A stretch of DNA of 64,000 bases from Palleronia sp. THAF1 (lineage in GTDB: Bacteria; Pseudomonadota; Alphaproteobacteria; Rhodobacterales; Rhodobacteraceae): contig NZ_CP045420.1 in assembly GCF_009363795.1 (NCBI RefSeq), forward strand, positions 601,001 through 665,000. The letters run 5' to 3'. The notes under the pieces are model-generated. The model ran no database searches. It was given only the letters and a program-made list of their open reading frames with translations, and was not told the origin of the DNA. Shown in pieces: positions 28,233 through 36,823 of this stretch. The translations under genes and the position numbers were made by a program. Within the stretch, counting starts at the first letter, position 1. Every line of letters begins with the position of its first letter.

Positions 28233-29552
28233 TCACGCTGGACCGGCACGACGATCGGGTCGGCCAATCGGACGAGTGTACCTGATTCTGGGCGTTGGAG
28301 TTGCGGTTGGATGGGCGTTATTCGGATTGCAAAGCTTTGGCAGTCTGGCAAGGGCGAACGCGCTGTCCATCGACCCGTCCGTAGCGGTGGCTGTATTCAG
28401 AAAGTGGGCGTCGCGGACCGCATCGCCTTCAAGCCACGTGACGCCAAGTTGAGACAGTAAGGCAGCGTCTTCGACATCGGACAGGCCAAGCGCCAGCACG
28501 GGGATGTCGCGTTCCCCGGCGGCGCGCAGGCATTCCGTCAGCAACTCATATCGGCCGGGATCGCTGGCGACCGTCCGCGTCATCGCCGCGGGCAACCACA
28601 TAACGCCATCCGCATTCAGATCGGCGTCTTTCGGTTCAAGCAGTGGCGTCGCTAGCTGTACCCCCAAGTCGCGTAGATCAGAGCCTGCGAAAAGCGGCGT
28701 GTCTGGGCAGAGGACCAGTTGGCCCGGCGGCACGCCAGCAGCGTCCAAAGCGAGAGCGATGGCGTCTGCGGTCCCGTACTGTAGCATGATTTCCGAGCAG
28801 ACAGGCACGACGATCATACCGCCCAGATTTGTTACAGCTTTTGGATAATTCGAAATTCGATCCGTCAGTTGGGCCAATGTCTCTCCGACCTGCGGGCCAA
28901 AGGTCGGCATGGGAAGCATCCCCGTGACCTGTCCGCTGGAAGCGCAAACGACAGGCGACAGGACGCTGGTGGTGTCGATGATGTCCGCTCGCGCGCTTGC
29001 AGCAGATATCTTTGGCTCTGCCTGTCTCGCCGCACATTCCAGTTCAAAGGGTCCACGGCATTTTGCGATCAGTAACGCGCTGGATGCGTACGATAGAATA
29101 TCCGCGGAACTGTCCTGCGGATCGGGTATGACGGTGCCGACCGGCGCGCTGCGCGCGCCTGCCTGCTGCAATGCCAGCTGACATCGGCACAGGCGTGCGA
29201 TCATGCGATCAATGGGGCCAGAGCGCGCCAGCACGACGGCCACGTCTCCATCCAACGGCACGACCAAATCCTGCCCCGTCAGGTGTTCGGCGATCAAAGC
29301 AGACCTGTGGTCCGGCCTGCGGCCGCCCTCGAATAACGCGAACGCAACGTCGCCCTGCGTCGAAAGGGCTGCCGAGATCGCCCGATGCGACACGACAGAT
29401 CGCATCCGGTTCTGAGCCGCGGCCCACTGGAATACAGCGAACGCCACCGTCGAAAGCAGTAAGATCGACGCGCCCGCAATCGGATGCCACAATGCGGCAG
29501 CACCGCCCGCCATCACAGCCGATCCAATCCATCTTGCCGTAGCGGTGTGCAT
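28233..29552 (-). CDS. Degenerate GGDEF-EAL-like membrane protein
   Basis: 439 residues from the ATG with AAGGA 8 bases upstream (a TTG 7 codons earlier is weaker). Two hydrophobic helices lie at about 8-45. Next comes a region resembling a GGDEF domain in which the signature is replaced (PLDGDVAVVLARSG, then LSYASSALLIAKCRG). The last 240 residues resemble an EAL fold without catalytic acids (VVPVCSEIMLQYG..., then VLALGLSDVEDAALLSQLGVTWLEG where an active enzyme has the EGVE and QG motifs). It may be a c-di-GMP receptor or scaffold. The assignment rests on fold-pattern reading and needs profile confirmation. It lies between yidD and yidC. Confidence 0.55.
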   Translation of the reverse strand: MHTATARWIGSAVMAGGAAALWHPIAGASILLLSTVAFAVFQWAAAQNRMRSVVSHRAISAALSTQGDVAFALFEGGRRPDHRSALIAEHLTGQDLVVPLDGDVAVVLARSGPIDRMIARLCRCQLALQQAGARSAPVGTVIPDPQDSSADILSYASSALLIAKCRGPFELECAARQAEPKISAASARADIIDTTSVLSPVVCASSGQVTGMLPMPTFGPQVGETLAQLTDRISNYPKAVTNLGGMIVVPVCSEIMLQYGTADAIALALDAAGVPPGQLVLCPDTPLFAGSDLRDLGVQLATPLLEPKDADLNADGVMWLPAAMTRTVASDPGRYELLTECLRAAGERDIPVLALGLSDVEDAALLSQLGVTWLEGDAVRDAHFLNTATATDGSMDSAFALARLPKLCNPNNAHPTATPTPRIRYTRPIGRPDRRAGPA

Positions 29553-29665
29553 TCCACATCCTTTCAGCGTCAACAGGAGCGGACACTAACAAAGGGCTAT
29601 GACCAGAACGTTAAGCGAACCCGCCTATCCGCGGTGCAACAGTCGAAAGGTGTTAAGATCATTTC

Positions 29666-30220
29666 ATGCCGATCGCGAATCCCTATCCTGACGACTGGCG
29701 GGCGCTGACCGACTTCTGTTATCTCGGTCCGCTAAGTTTGATCCGTCCACCAGCGCTTCTGCTGGATCGGATCGGTGAGGACGGCGACTACGTCGTCAAT
29801 CAAGACTACGATGTGGCGCTGAGAATCGATGGTGATAGCCGTGTCATCACGGTGCCGCGCGGGCTGATCACCGATCTGACCTCCGTGCCGCGGCCATTGC
29901 GCTGGTTCGTCGGTCGTGTGGGACCGTGGCTGGAGGCGGCCATCGTACACGATTGGCTGTACGTGGCATGGCAGGTCACCGGCCGCACGCCCACGGCGCG
30001 GGACAGGCTGTTCGCTGACGATGTGATGCTGCTGGCGATGACCTCTGCGGGGATCGGGCCAATCCAGCGCAGGGCGATCCATCTGGCGGTGCGTCTCTTC
30101 GGTGGGCGGGGCTTTTTCGCCAAGAACCACCCGATCTTCGCCGATCTGAGTGCGGCGATCTACGATACTCCGATCGTCATTCCGACCGAACCGGATCAGC
30201 GCGGCGGAACGGGGTCGTAG
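29666..30220 (+). CDS. DUF1353 family protein
   Basis: 184 residues. The DUF1353 signature is clear: [18 protein letters not shown] followed by [13 protein letters not shown], with the conserved HDWLY motif. Family members occur in phage and bacterial genomes and have no settled function. The frame starts at ATG with AAAGG upstream and is divergent from the degenerate EAL gene. Its last 25 bases overlap the end of yidD on the other strand. Confidence 0.85.
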   Translation: MPIANPYPDDWRALTDFCYLGPLSLIRPPALLLDRIGEDGDYVVNQDYDVALRIDGDSRVITVPRGLITDLTSVPRPLRWFVGRVGPWLEAAIVHDWLYVAWQVTGRTPTARDRLFADDVMLLAMTSAGIGPIQRRAIHLAVRLFGGRGFFAKNHPIFADLSAAIYDTPIVIPTEPDQRGGTGS

Positions 30221-30420
30221 CCAGATCCGCCCCAAGGATGGCAGCGCGAGATCCGCCGCAGCGTTAACCATCCTCCGCGTAGGCCGCCATGAACGCGCAG
30301 GGCGTCCAATGCGTAGGCCGAGCAGGTCGGCTGAAAGCGGCAGCCGTGACCGACCCAGGGGGACAGAAACAAGCGGTAGGCGCGTACGGGGAGTGCCAGG
30401 ATATGGGCCAGCGGGCTCAT
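30196..30420 (-). CDS. yidD: Membrane protein insertion efficiency factor YidD
   Basis: 74 residues. [27 protein letters not shown] carries the two conserved cysteines of the YidD family, followed by [23 protein letters not shown]. An amphipathic N-terminal helix associates with the inner membrane and aids YidC. Its ATG overlaps the rnpA stop by 4 bases, the standard arrangement. Confidence 0.95.
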   Translation of the reverse strand: MSPLAHILALPVRAYRLFLSPWVGHGCRFQPTCSAYALDALRVHGGLRGGWLTLRRISRCHPWGGSGYDPVPPR

Positions 30421-30794
30421 TTGTGCAGATGCGCGAGAGCAGCGATCAGGTCGGCGCGCATCGCTGCGAAGTCTCGGGTCGCGGTCAGGTCGCGTTTGCC
30501 GATCAGGACGTAATCCCAGCCCGGACGCCCGTGCAGCGGCAGTTCGAGACGCGCGATCTCTCGCAGGCGGCGCTTGGCACGGTTGCGGGCAACGGCATTT
30601 CCGACCTTCTTGGAACAGGTGAAGCCCACGCGCACAGCGCTGTCATCGTTCCCACGATCCCGCGCCTGCAGGACGAAGCCGGGCGTGCGGCGGTGCAGGG
30701 CGCGGGCGGCGCGCAGGAAGTCGGGGCGATTGCGCAGACGCTCCAACGGCAAAATCCCGCCGGGCGGGAGCGCGGCGGGCACTTCGACTGTCAT
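30417..30794 (-). CDS. rnpA: Ribonuclease P protein component
   Basis: 125 residues with the RNR motif [15 protein letters not shown] and [15 protein letters not shown] preceding it, the RNA-binding cleft of RnpA. It binds the M1 RNA and processes tRNA 5' ends. It follows rpmH by 11 bases. The N-terminal 15 residues before [12 protein letters not shown] are longer than in many homologues; a start farther in is possible but no better codon with a site is seen. Confidence 0.95.
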   Translation of the reverse strand: MTVEVPAALPPGGILPLERLRNRPDFLRAARALHRRTPGFVLQARDRGNDDSAVRVGFTCSKKVGNAVARNRAKRRLREIARLELPLHGRPGWDYVLIGKRDLTATRDFAAMRADLIAALAHLHK

Positions 30795-30805
30795 CGCAGC
30801 TGATA

Positions 30806-30940
30806 TCAGGCGGAGAGCTTCTTACGGCCCTGCGCGCGACGGCGGTTCAGGATCGTGCGGCCGGCTTTGGTGGCCATGCGCGCACGGAAACCGTGGCGGC
30901 GCTTGCGAACGAGGTTCGAGGGCTGGAACGTGCGCTTCAT
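30806..30940 (-). CDS. rpmH: 50S ribosomal protein L34
   Basis: 44 residues, starting [20 protein letters not shown] and ending GRKKLSA, a complete match to the L34 pattern. GGGAGAC lies 8 bases before the ATG. It is the first gene of the rpmH-rnpA-yidD operon, with a strong promoter candidate about 85 bases upstream. Confidence 0.98.
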   Translation of the reverse strand: MKRTFQPSNLVRKRRHGFRARMATKAGRTILNRRRAQGRKKLSA

Positions 30941-31024
30941 ATCAAAGTCTCCCGGACGGGCGGTTCAGCCGTGCAGGGGCCAAGGCATGGCCGCCGGTCG
31001 CACGGTTATGTGGATCAGGCCGGT

Positions 31025-31053
31025 CGGATAAGGCTGGTGGAACGCGGTGTCAA
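31025..31053 (-). promoter_or_regulatory. Promoter of rpmH-rnpA-yidD
   Basis: On the reverse strand TTGACA is followed after 17 bases by TATCCG. The -35 box is a perfect consensus and half of the -10 fits. It lies 85 bases before rpmH in a 266-base gap with no gene. No DnaA-box cluster was recognised in this gap, so there is no sign of oriC here. Confidence 0.6.
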
Positions 31054-31206
31054 CCGATCCGGCAATGTTTCAGTCCCGGTATCATCGTGTTTCAGATCGC
31101 AGTCATCCGGGCCGTTCCCGTCACTGCCCCGTGAAAGGGGATGGTCCATCGCGGGGAACGGGGCAAGTGCTGGCGCTGTTACGCAATGACACCCCCGGAG
31201 AACGCC

Positions 31207-31938
31207 ATGCCCGACGCCAGCGACACAGCAACGAATCCCTGGATCAAGCGCCTGCCGCTCATTCTAATCGGGATCGTGGCCATCGTGGGGGCCTTCACCC
31301 TGCGCGATTATCTCAATTTCGAGACCTTGGCCGCGAATCGCGAGCGTTTGCTGGAGTTCCGGGATGCCAACTACCTGTTGGCCGTCCTAATCTTCGTAGC
31401 GTTTTACGCGCTAGTAGTGGCCTTCAGCCTTCCGGGGGCGACGATCTTCACACTGACGGGCGGCTTTCTGTTCGCGACGTTTCCGGGGGCGCTGTACAAC
31501 GTGACGGGTGCCACTCTGGGCGCCATCGCGATCTTTTTGGCCGCGCGCTGGGGACTGGGCGACAAGCTGGCTGCCAAGATGAACACCGGCGACGGTCTGG
31601 TGAAACGGATCAAGGCGGGGATCGACGAGAGCCAGTGGGAGATGCTGTTCCTGATCCGCCTGATTCCCGCCGTGCCATTCTTCGTGGCCAACCTCGTGCC
31701 CGCTTTCGTCGGCGTGCCGCTTTGGAAATTCGCGGTGACGACGTTCCTTGGCATCATTCCCGGCGCGGTCGTCTACACCTCTGTGGGCGCGGGGCTGGGC
31801 GAGGTCTTCGCCCGCGGCGAGACACCGAACCTGTCCATCATCTTCGAGCCGCAGATACTGCTGCCGATCCTGGGGCTGTGCGCACTGGCCGCGCTGCCCC
31901 TCGTACTGAAGGCCGTGCGCGGCAAGAAAGGGGTCTGA
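31207..31938 (+). CDS. TVP38/TMEM64 (DedA-like, SNARE-associated fold) membrane protein
   Basis: 243 residues with about six hydrophobic segments. The conserved core FSLPGATIFTLTGGFLFATFPGAL and RLIPAVPFFVANLVPAFVGVP, with a membrane re-entrant Arg, are typical of the TVP38/VTT family. Such proteins are thought to move lipids or ions across membranes. Start chosen at the ATG 7 bases after GGAG, though earlier in-frame starts exist. It lies 3 bases before a flavoprotein gene; this pairing recurs in many proteobacteria. Confidence 0.88.
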   Translation: MPDASDTATNPWIKRLPLILIGIVAIVGAFTLRDYLNFETLAANRERLLEFRDANYLLAVLIFVAFYALVVAFSLPGATIFTLTGGFLFATFPGALYNVTGATLGAIAIFLAARWGLGDKLAAKMNTGDGLVKRIKAGIDESQWEMLFLIRLIPAVPFFVANLVPAFVGVPLWKFAVTTFLGIIPGAVVYTSVGAGLGEVFARGETPNLSIIFEPQILLPILGLCALAALPLVLKAVRGKKGV

Positions 31939-31941
31939 CCC

Positions 31942-33357
31942 ATGGAAAAGATCAAATGCGATGTCTGCATCATCGGTGCGGGTTCTGGCGGGTTGTCCGT
32001 CGCGGCGGGGGCCGCTCAGATGGGCGCGAAGGTGGTCCTGATCGAAGGCCACAAGATGGGCGGCGATTGCCTGAACTACGGCTGCGTGCCGTCGAAGTCG
32101 CTGATCGCCAGCGCCAAGGCCGCCTACGGCATGTCCCATCCGGGTGAGATCGGCGTCGCTTCGGCAGAACCGAAGGTGGATTACGCCGAAGCCAAGGATC
32201 ACGTGGCCCGCGTTGTCGAGACGATCGCGCCGGTGGACAGCCAGGAACGGTTCGAGGGCTTCGGGATCACTGTTCTGCGAGAGTGGGCTTCGTTCAAAGA
32301 CGAGAAGACCATCGTCACGGACACCCATGAGATCACCGCCCGTCGAATCGTCATCGCCACCGGTTCTTCGCCGTTCGTGCCCCCGATCGACGGGCTGGAT
32401 GGCGTGGACTACCTGACCAACGAAACCCTCTTCGACCTGCGTGAGAAGCCCGAGCACCTGATCGTCATCGGTGGTGGCCCCATTGGCATGGAAATGGCGC
32501 AGGCGCATCGGCGTCTGGGCTGCGAAGTGACGGTGATCGAAGGCGGCAAGGCGCTGGGCAAGGACGACCCAGAGGCCACATCCGTCGTGCTGGAGCAAAT
32601 CCAGAAAGAGGGCGTCGTGCTGGTCGAAGGCCAGCAGGCCAAGCGCGTCAGCCAGTCGGGCGGCAAGATCACGGTGGAAACGGACGGCGGCAGCTACACC
32701 GGCTCGCACCTTTTGGTCGCGGTCGGCCGCAAGGTGAATATCGACAAGCTCGATCTGGACAAGGGCAACGTCGCCCACGACCGCGCGGTGACCGTGGATG
32801 ATCGTCTGCGCTCGACCACCAACAAGCGCGTCTTCGCGGTGGGCGATGCGGCGGGGCGGCTGCAGTTCACCCATGTCGCGGGCTATCACGCCGGTGTCGT
32901 GATTCCGCAGATCATGTTCGGCCTGCCCACCAAGGCCAAACAAAGCCACATCCCGTGGGCAACCTACACCTCTCCCGAATTGGCCCACGTCGGTCTGACC
33001 GAACAACAGGCGCGGGAAGAGCATGGCGGCAACGTGAAGGTCGTCCGCTTCAACTACGACGAAAACGACCGCGCCATCGCGACGGAAAAAACGACGGGCT
33101 TCGTTAAGGTTCTGGTGGTGCGCGGCAAGCCGGTTGGCGCCACGATCGTTGGCGAAAGTGCGGGAGAGTTGATTTCCATGTGGTCGATGGCCATCGCGAA
33201 CGGCCTGAAGATGAAGGCGATCAGCGACACGGTCTTGCCCTACCCAACGCTGGCAGAGATCAACAAGCGGGCGGCGGGGGCGTATTTCTCGCCAATGTTG
33301 TTCGAAAACGATACGGTAAAGACGGTGGTGCGGCTGGTGCAGAAGTATCTGCCGTAG
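31942..33357 (+). CDS. FAD-dependent pyridine nucleotide-disulfide oxidoreductase (dihydrolipoyl dehydrogenase/MerA-like)
   Basis: 471 residues. FAD-binding CIIGAGSGGLSVAAGAAQMG begins the chain, with redox-active CLNYGCVPSK at about 43-52, NAD(P)-binding VIGGGPIGMEMAQAHRRLG near 175, and VFAVGDAAG. The dimerisation domain ends LPYPTLAEINKRAA where active lipoamide dehydrogenases have a catalytic His (HxHPT). That His is Tyr or absent here, suggesting an altered reaction. No HMA domain or C-terminal Cys pair, so not mercuric reductase proper. Coupled to the TVP38 gene (3-base gap). Confidence 0.88.
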   Translation: MEKIKCDVCIIGAGSGGLSVAAGAAQMGAKVVLIEGHKMGGDCLNYGCVPSKSLIASAKAAYGMSHPGEIGVASAEPKVDYAEAKDHVARVVETIAPVDSQERFEGFGITVLREWASFKDEKTIVTDTHEITARRIVIATGSSPFVPPIDGLDGVDYLTNETLFDLREKPEHLIVIGGGPIGMEMAQAHRRLGCEVTVIEGGKALGKDDPEATSVVLEQIQKEGVVLVEGQQAKRVSQSGGKITVETDGGSYTGSHLLVAVGRKVNIDKLDLDKGNVAHDRAVTVDDRLRSTTNKRVFAVGDAAGRLQFTHVAGYHAGVVIPQIMFGLPTKAKQSHIPWATYTSPELAHVGLTEQQAREEHGGNVKVVRFNYDENDRAIATEKTTGFVKVLVVRGKPVGATIVGESAGELISMWSMAIANGLKMKAISDTVLPYPTLAEINKRAAGAYFSPMLFENDTVKTVVRLVQKYLP

Positions 33358-33375
33358 CAGGATGGTGAGCGCGCA

Positions 33376-34761
33376 ATGCTGAATACCCTTTCAGGACGCT
33401 TCCTGATCCTGACGGCGGCATTCGTCATGCTGGCCGAGGTGCTGATCTTCGTGCCCTCGGTCGCCCGCTTTCGCGTCGACTACCTTTTGTCACGGCTGGA
33501 GCGCGCGCAGATTGCGAGCCTTGCCCTGCTGGCCGACGACATGATCTCGCCGGAGCTGGAGGCGGAACTGCTGCAAAACGCAGAGGTCTACAACGTCGTG
33601 CTGGTTCGCGATCAGACCCGCATCCTTGCGCTGTCCTCCGCCGTGCCAGATGCCATATCTGCAACTTACGACTTGCGCGACGCGACCCCGACGACTCTGA
33701 TCGCGGATGCCATGGGCACGCTGCTGGATTCGGAAAACCAAGTGATCCGCGTGCGCGGCGCACCCGTCCGCGAAGGCGGAGAATTGATCGAGGTGACGAT
33801 GCCGCAGGCCCCCCTGCGGATGGCGATGATCGACTACGGCGTGCGGATTCTAGTGCTCTCCGCCGTGATCTCTATTTTCACCGCGGTGTTGCTGTTCCTC
33901 GCCGCGCGCATGTTCATCGTCCGCCCGATCCGGGGTGTGGTCGACGCGATGCAGTCCTACGCCAGCGCGCCAGAGGATGGCCGCCGGATCATCATGCCGA
34001 CCGCCGGGGTGAAGGAGTTGCGCGCCGCCGAAGACGCGTTGCAGTCCTTGCAAACCCAGCTGACCGGCGCGCTACGGCAAAAGGAACGGCTGGCCCAGCT
34101 TGGCAGCGCCGTCGCCAAGATCAGCCACGACCTGCGCAACGTGCTGACCACCGCGCAGCTTTTTGCGGACCGGATCGAAAGCTCCACCGATCCGGCGGTC
34201 GCGCGCATGGCGCCGAAGCTGCTGAACTCGATCAGCCGGGCGATTTCCATCTGCGAAGGCGCGTTGACCTTCGGCAAGGCAGAAGAGCCTCCACCCCAGT
34301 TGAGCCATGTCATGCTGGCCGATCTGGTGTCCGACGTGCTGGAAGGCGAACGGTTGGCAGCGGGAGAGGCCGACATCTCGTTCTCGGAAGACGTGCCAGC
34401 GGGGATGACCCTGCGCGCTGACTCCGAACAGCTGTATCGCGTCCTTGGCAACCTTGTGCGCAACGCACGGCAGGCGATGGAAAGCAAAGGTCTTTCGGGC
34501 GAGATCGGTGTTGCCGCCGACGAGACCGACGACGAATGGACCATCCGCGTGACCGACACCGGCCCAGGCCTTCCTCCGCGCGTGCAAGAGCATCTGTTTC
34601 AGCCGTTCCAGTCGGCATCGAAGAAGGGCACCGGGCTTGGACTGACCATCGCGCGCGACCTTGTGCGCGGCCATGGTGGCGACCTGTGGTTGGCGAATAC
34701 CGGCGCGGATGGCACCACCTTCCAGCTGTGCTTCCCGAAAACCGTCATGTCGCTGGACTAA
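33376..34761 (+). CDS. Membrane sensor histidine kinase (orphan)
   Basis: 461 residues. Two membrane helices (about 9-27 and 156-178) enclose a periplasmic sensor of about 125 residues, followed by a HAMP-like linker (RPIRGVVDAM). The H-box AKISHDLRNVLTTAQLF has the phospho-acceptor His251, the N-box is LGNLVRNARQAME, and the G boxes are TDTGPGLPP and GTGLGLTIARDL. All catalytic parts are present. No response regulator gene lies in the window. It follows the flavoprotein gene by 18 bases on the same strand, so it may sense the same redox or envelope cue. Confidence 0.93.
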   Translation: MLNTLSGRFLILTAAFVMLAEVLIFVPSVARFRVDYLLSRLERAQIASLALLADDMISPELEAELLQNAEVYNVVLVRDQTRILALSSAVPDAISATYDLRDATPTTLIADAMGTLLDSENQVIRVRGAPVREGGELIEVTMPQAPLRMAMIDYGVRILVLSAVISIFTAVLLFLAARMFIVRPIRGVVDAMQSYASAPEDGRRIIMPTAGVKELRAAEDALQSLQTQLTGALRQKERLAQLGSAVAKISHDLRNVLTTAQLFADRIESSTDPAVARMAPKLLNSISRAISICEGALTFGKAEEPPPQLSHVMLADLVSDVLEGERLAAGEADISFSEDVPAGMTLRADSEQLYRVLGNLVRNARQAMESKGLSGEIGVAADETDDEWTIRVTDTGPGLPPRVQEHLFQPFQSASKKGTGLGLTIARDLVRGHGGDLWLANTGADGTTFQLCFPKTVMSLD

Positions 34762-34819
34762 GGCCGCTTGTTCCCGGCCCGGTCCTGATCCAGTTTGCGG
34801 GCAAATGATCGGAGGCCCC

Positions 34820-35170
34820 ATGCCCGGATACCTGACCACCCACGTCCTCGATACCGCACAGGGCTGCCCCGCCGCCGGGATCGACATCACGCTGTTCCGC
34901 TTGGACGGTGACGCGCGCACGAAGATCGCCACAGCGCGCACGAACGCGGACGGACGCACCGACACGCCGATCCTGCCGCAAGACGATTTTGCTACTGGGC
35001 GCTACGAGTTGGTGTTCCACTGCGGCGACTACCTGCGCGCGCAGGGCCAGTCCGACGATCCGTTGTTCCTGGATGACGTGCCGATCCGGTTCGGCATGGC
35101 AGAAGGCGCGCATTGCCACGTGCCGTTGCTGCTCTCGCCCTTCGGATATTCGACATACCGAGGCTCGTGA
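34820..35170 (+). CDS. uraH: 5-hydroxyisourate hydrolase
   Basis: 116 residues of the transthyretin-related family: N-terminal GYLTTHVLDTAQGCPA (catalytic His), the Arg-containing TNADGRTD, and the diagnostic C-terminal YSTYRGS. It converts 5-hydroxyisourate to OHCU in urate breakdown. Start at ATG after GGAGG. Its TGA overlaps the next ATG by one base. No other urate-degradation gene is visible, which is unusual for uraH. Confidence 0.95.
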   Translation: MPGYLTTHVLDTAQGCPAAGIDITLFRLDGDARTKIATARTNADGRTDTPILPQDDFATGRYELVFHCGDYLRAQGQSDDPLFLDDVPIRFGMAEGAHCHVPLLLSPFGYSTYRGS

Positions 35171-36000
35171 TGGACCAAACCACCGCCGATGCGCTCGTTC
35201 AAGCCGTGCGCGACGTGGCGCGGGCAGAGATCCTGCCGCGCTTCCGCGCGCTGGGGGCAGACGACATCGATGTGAAGTCCCATGCCGAAGACCTTGTGAC
35301 GGTGGCCGACCGCGCGGCAGAGGTGGCGCTGACGGATCGGGTGCTGAACCTGATCCCCGACGCTGCGGTGGTGGGCGAAGAGGCCGTCGCGGACGATCCC
35401 GCGATCCTTCAGCGATTGCATAGCGACGGCACGGTCGTGGTAATCGACCCCATCGACGGCACATGGAACTACGCCGCCGGTCTGGCGATGTTCGGCGTGA
35501 TCCTTGCGGTCCGGCAAGGCGGGCGAACAGTGATGGGGTTGCTGTACGATGCCATTCTGGACGACTGGCAGATCGCCATCGAGGGGCAGGGCGCGTGGCT
35601 CATTCGGGCCCATGGTTCGCGGACGCCACTGAATACCCGCGCCACGCGCAGCCGCGAGACTGAAACGGGGTACCTGCCGGTGCATATGTTCGAAGGCGCC
35701 GCGCGTCGGGCACTGTCATCGGCCTCGCTGGACTACGGACGCACCAATTCGCTGCGCTGCTCGCTTCACGAATACCGGATGCTGGCGTCGGGCAAGGTCG
35801 ACTGGGTGCTGTCGGCGCAATCCAAACCGTGGGATCATCTGGCGGGGCAGCTGATCGTCACCGAGGCGGGCGGCGCCTGCGGCACGCTATCCGGCGGGCC
35901 CTACGATCCGACCGATGGCAACACGCCCCTGCTCGCCGCATCCTCCCTGGTACGGCTGGACACGCTGCGGGCCGAGTTGAACGGGGCCATTGGCACATGA
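35170..36000 (+). CDS. Inositol monophosphatase-family protein
   Basis: 276 residues. The metal-binding motifs are VGEEAVADD (Glu) and VVIDPIDGTWNYAAGL (D-P-I-D-G-T), and the C-terminal KPWDHLAGQLIVTEAGG matches the WDxAxG motif. Substrates in the family include inositol-1-phosphate, histidinol phosphate and PAP. It begins inside the uraH stop (TGATG) and ends inside the next gene's start (ATGA), so it is translated with them. Confidence 0.9.
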   Translation: MDQTTADALVQAVRDVARAEILPRFRALGADDIDVKSHAEDLVTVADRAAEVALTDRVLNLIPDAAVVGEEAVADDPAILQRLHSDGTVVVIDPIDGTWNYAAGLAMFGVILAVRQGGRTVMGLLYDAILDDWQIAIEGQGAWLIRAHGSRTPLNTRATRSRETETGYLPVHMFEGAARRALSSASLDYGRTNSLRCSLHEYRMLASGKVDWVLSAQSKPWDHLAGQLIVTEAGGACGTLSGGPYDPTDGNTPLLAASSLVRLDTLRAELNGAIGT

Positions 36001-36401
36001 CCGGCCCGGTGTTGAAGGACGAGACCGGCGCGCAACGGCTGCTGGGCTATATGCTGGACTTGTCCGACCCGGCGCAGGGCACTGTGACGCTGACGGTGTT
36101 GCCAGAGCACACGAACCGCACCGGGCGGTTGCATGGGGGCATTGTGGCGGCGCTGCTGGACTCAGCCATGGGCGGTGCGGCGTCCCTGGCTTGGGATGAC
36201 GGAGGTCACTACCCGGTCGTGACCATCTCGATGACCGTCAACTACATCGCGTCCGGGGCCGAGGGGGAGCATTTGACCGCGACCGGCCACGTCACGGGCG
36301 GCGGACGCAAGATTAAGTTCTGCGATGGGCGGCTTGAAGCCAAAGGTGGCCGCCTGATCGCCACCGCGACAGGCACGTTTAAATCGGTGGCTCCGCGATG
36401 A
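35997..36401 (+). CDS. PaaI-family hotdog thioesterase
   Basis: 134 residues. NRTGRLHGGIVAALLDSAMGGAA holds the HGG active-site turn and central helix of PaaI-type hotdog enzymes, and ISMTVNYI continues the fold. It likely hydrolyses an acyl- or aryl-CoA thioester. It overlaps both neighbours by 4 bases (ATGA at each end), within a four-gene coupled cluster. Confidence 0.88.
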   Translation: MTGPVLKDETGAQRLLGYMLDLSDPAQGTVTLTVLPEHTNRTGRLHGGIVAALLDSAMGGAASLAWDDGGHYPVVTISMTVNYIASGAEGEHLTATGHVTGGGRKIKFCDGRLEAKGGRLIATATGTFKSVAPR

Positions 36402-36823
36402 CCGGCACACGCACCGATTACCGGGTGTTCCGAACCTTGCCGACACGCTGGTTCGACAACGACATTTATGGCCATCTGAACAATACCGTTCATTATCAAC
36501 TGTTCGACACTGCGGTGAACGCCCATCTGATGGACGCGGCCGTGCTGGACCCGGCAGGCGGCGAGACGGTCTTCCTCGTGATCGAGTCTGGCTGCCGCTA
36601 TCACGCCCCGCTTGCCTTCCCGCAAACTGTCACCGCCGGACTGCGCGTCGCCCACCTTGGCACCAGCGCCGTGCGCTATGAGATCGGGCTGTTCGGCGGA
36701 GATGAAGACACGGCTGCGGCAGAAGGGTTCTTCGTTCACGTCAACGTGGACCGTATCAAGCGCACAAAGGCCCCGATCCCCGACGCAACCCGCGATGTGC
36801 TGAACGCGTTGCGCCCCGCCTGA
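36398..36823 (+). CDS. 4HBT/YbgC-type acyl-CoA thioesterase
   Basis: 141 residues. TRWFDNDIYGHLNNTVHYQLFDTAVN carries the YbgC-type catalytic Asp and the helix beginning HLNN. It is a second hotdog protein, clearly different from its neighbour. Start overlaps the PaaI-like gene's stop. The gene ends exactly at the stop of the convergent BCCT gene, with a small hairpin (CCCGCC/GGCGGG, 36815-36835) followed by TTT spanning the junction. Confidence 0.88.
   Translation: MTGTRTDYRVFRTLPTRWFDNDIYGHLNNTVHYQLFDTAVNAHLMDAAVLDPAGGETVFLVIESGCRYHAPLAFPQTVTAGLRVAHLGTSAVRYEIGLFGGDEDTAAAEGFFVHVNVDRIKRTKAPIPDATRDVLNALRPA

Noticed and set aside
30941-31206. Chromosomal origin beside rpmH
   Set aside because: rpmH-rnpA can lie near oriC, but I see no cluster of DnaA boxes or AT-rich unwinding region here, nor dnaA.
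31942-33357. Mercuric reductase
   Set aside because: No N-terminal metal-binding domain, no C-terminal Cys pair and no merR/merT neighbours, so only the wider flavoprotein family is claimed.
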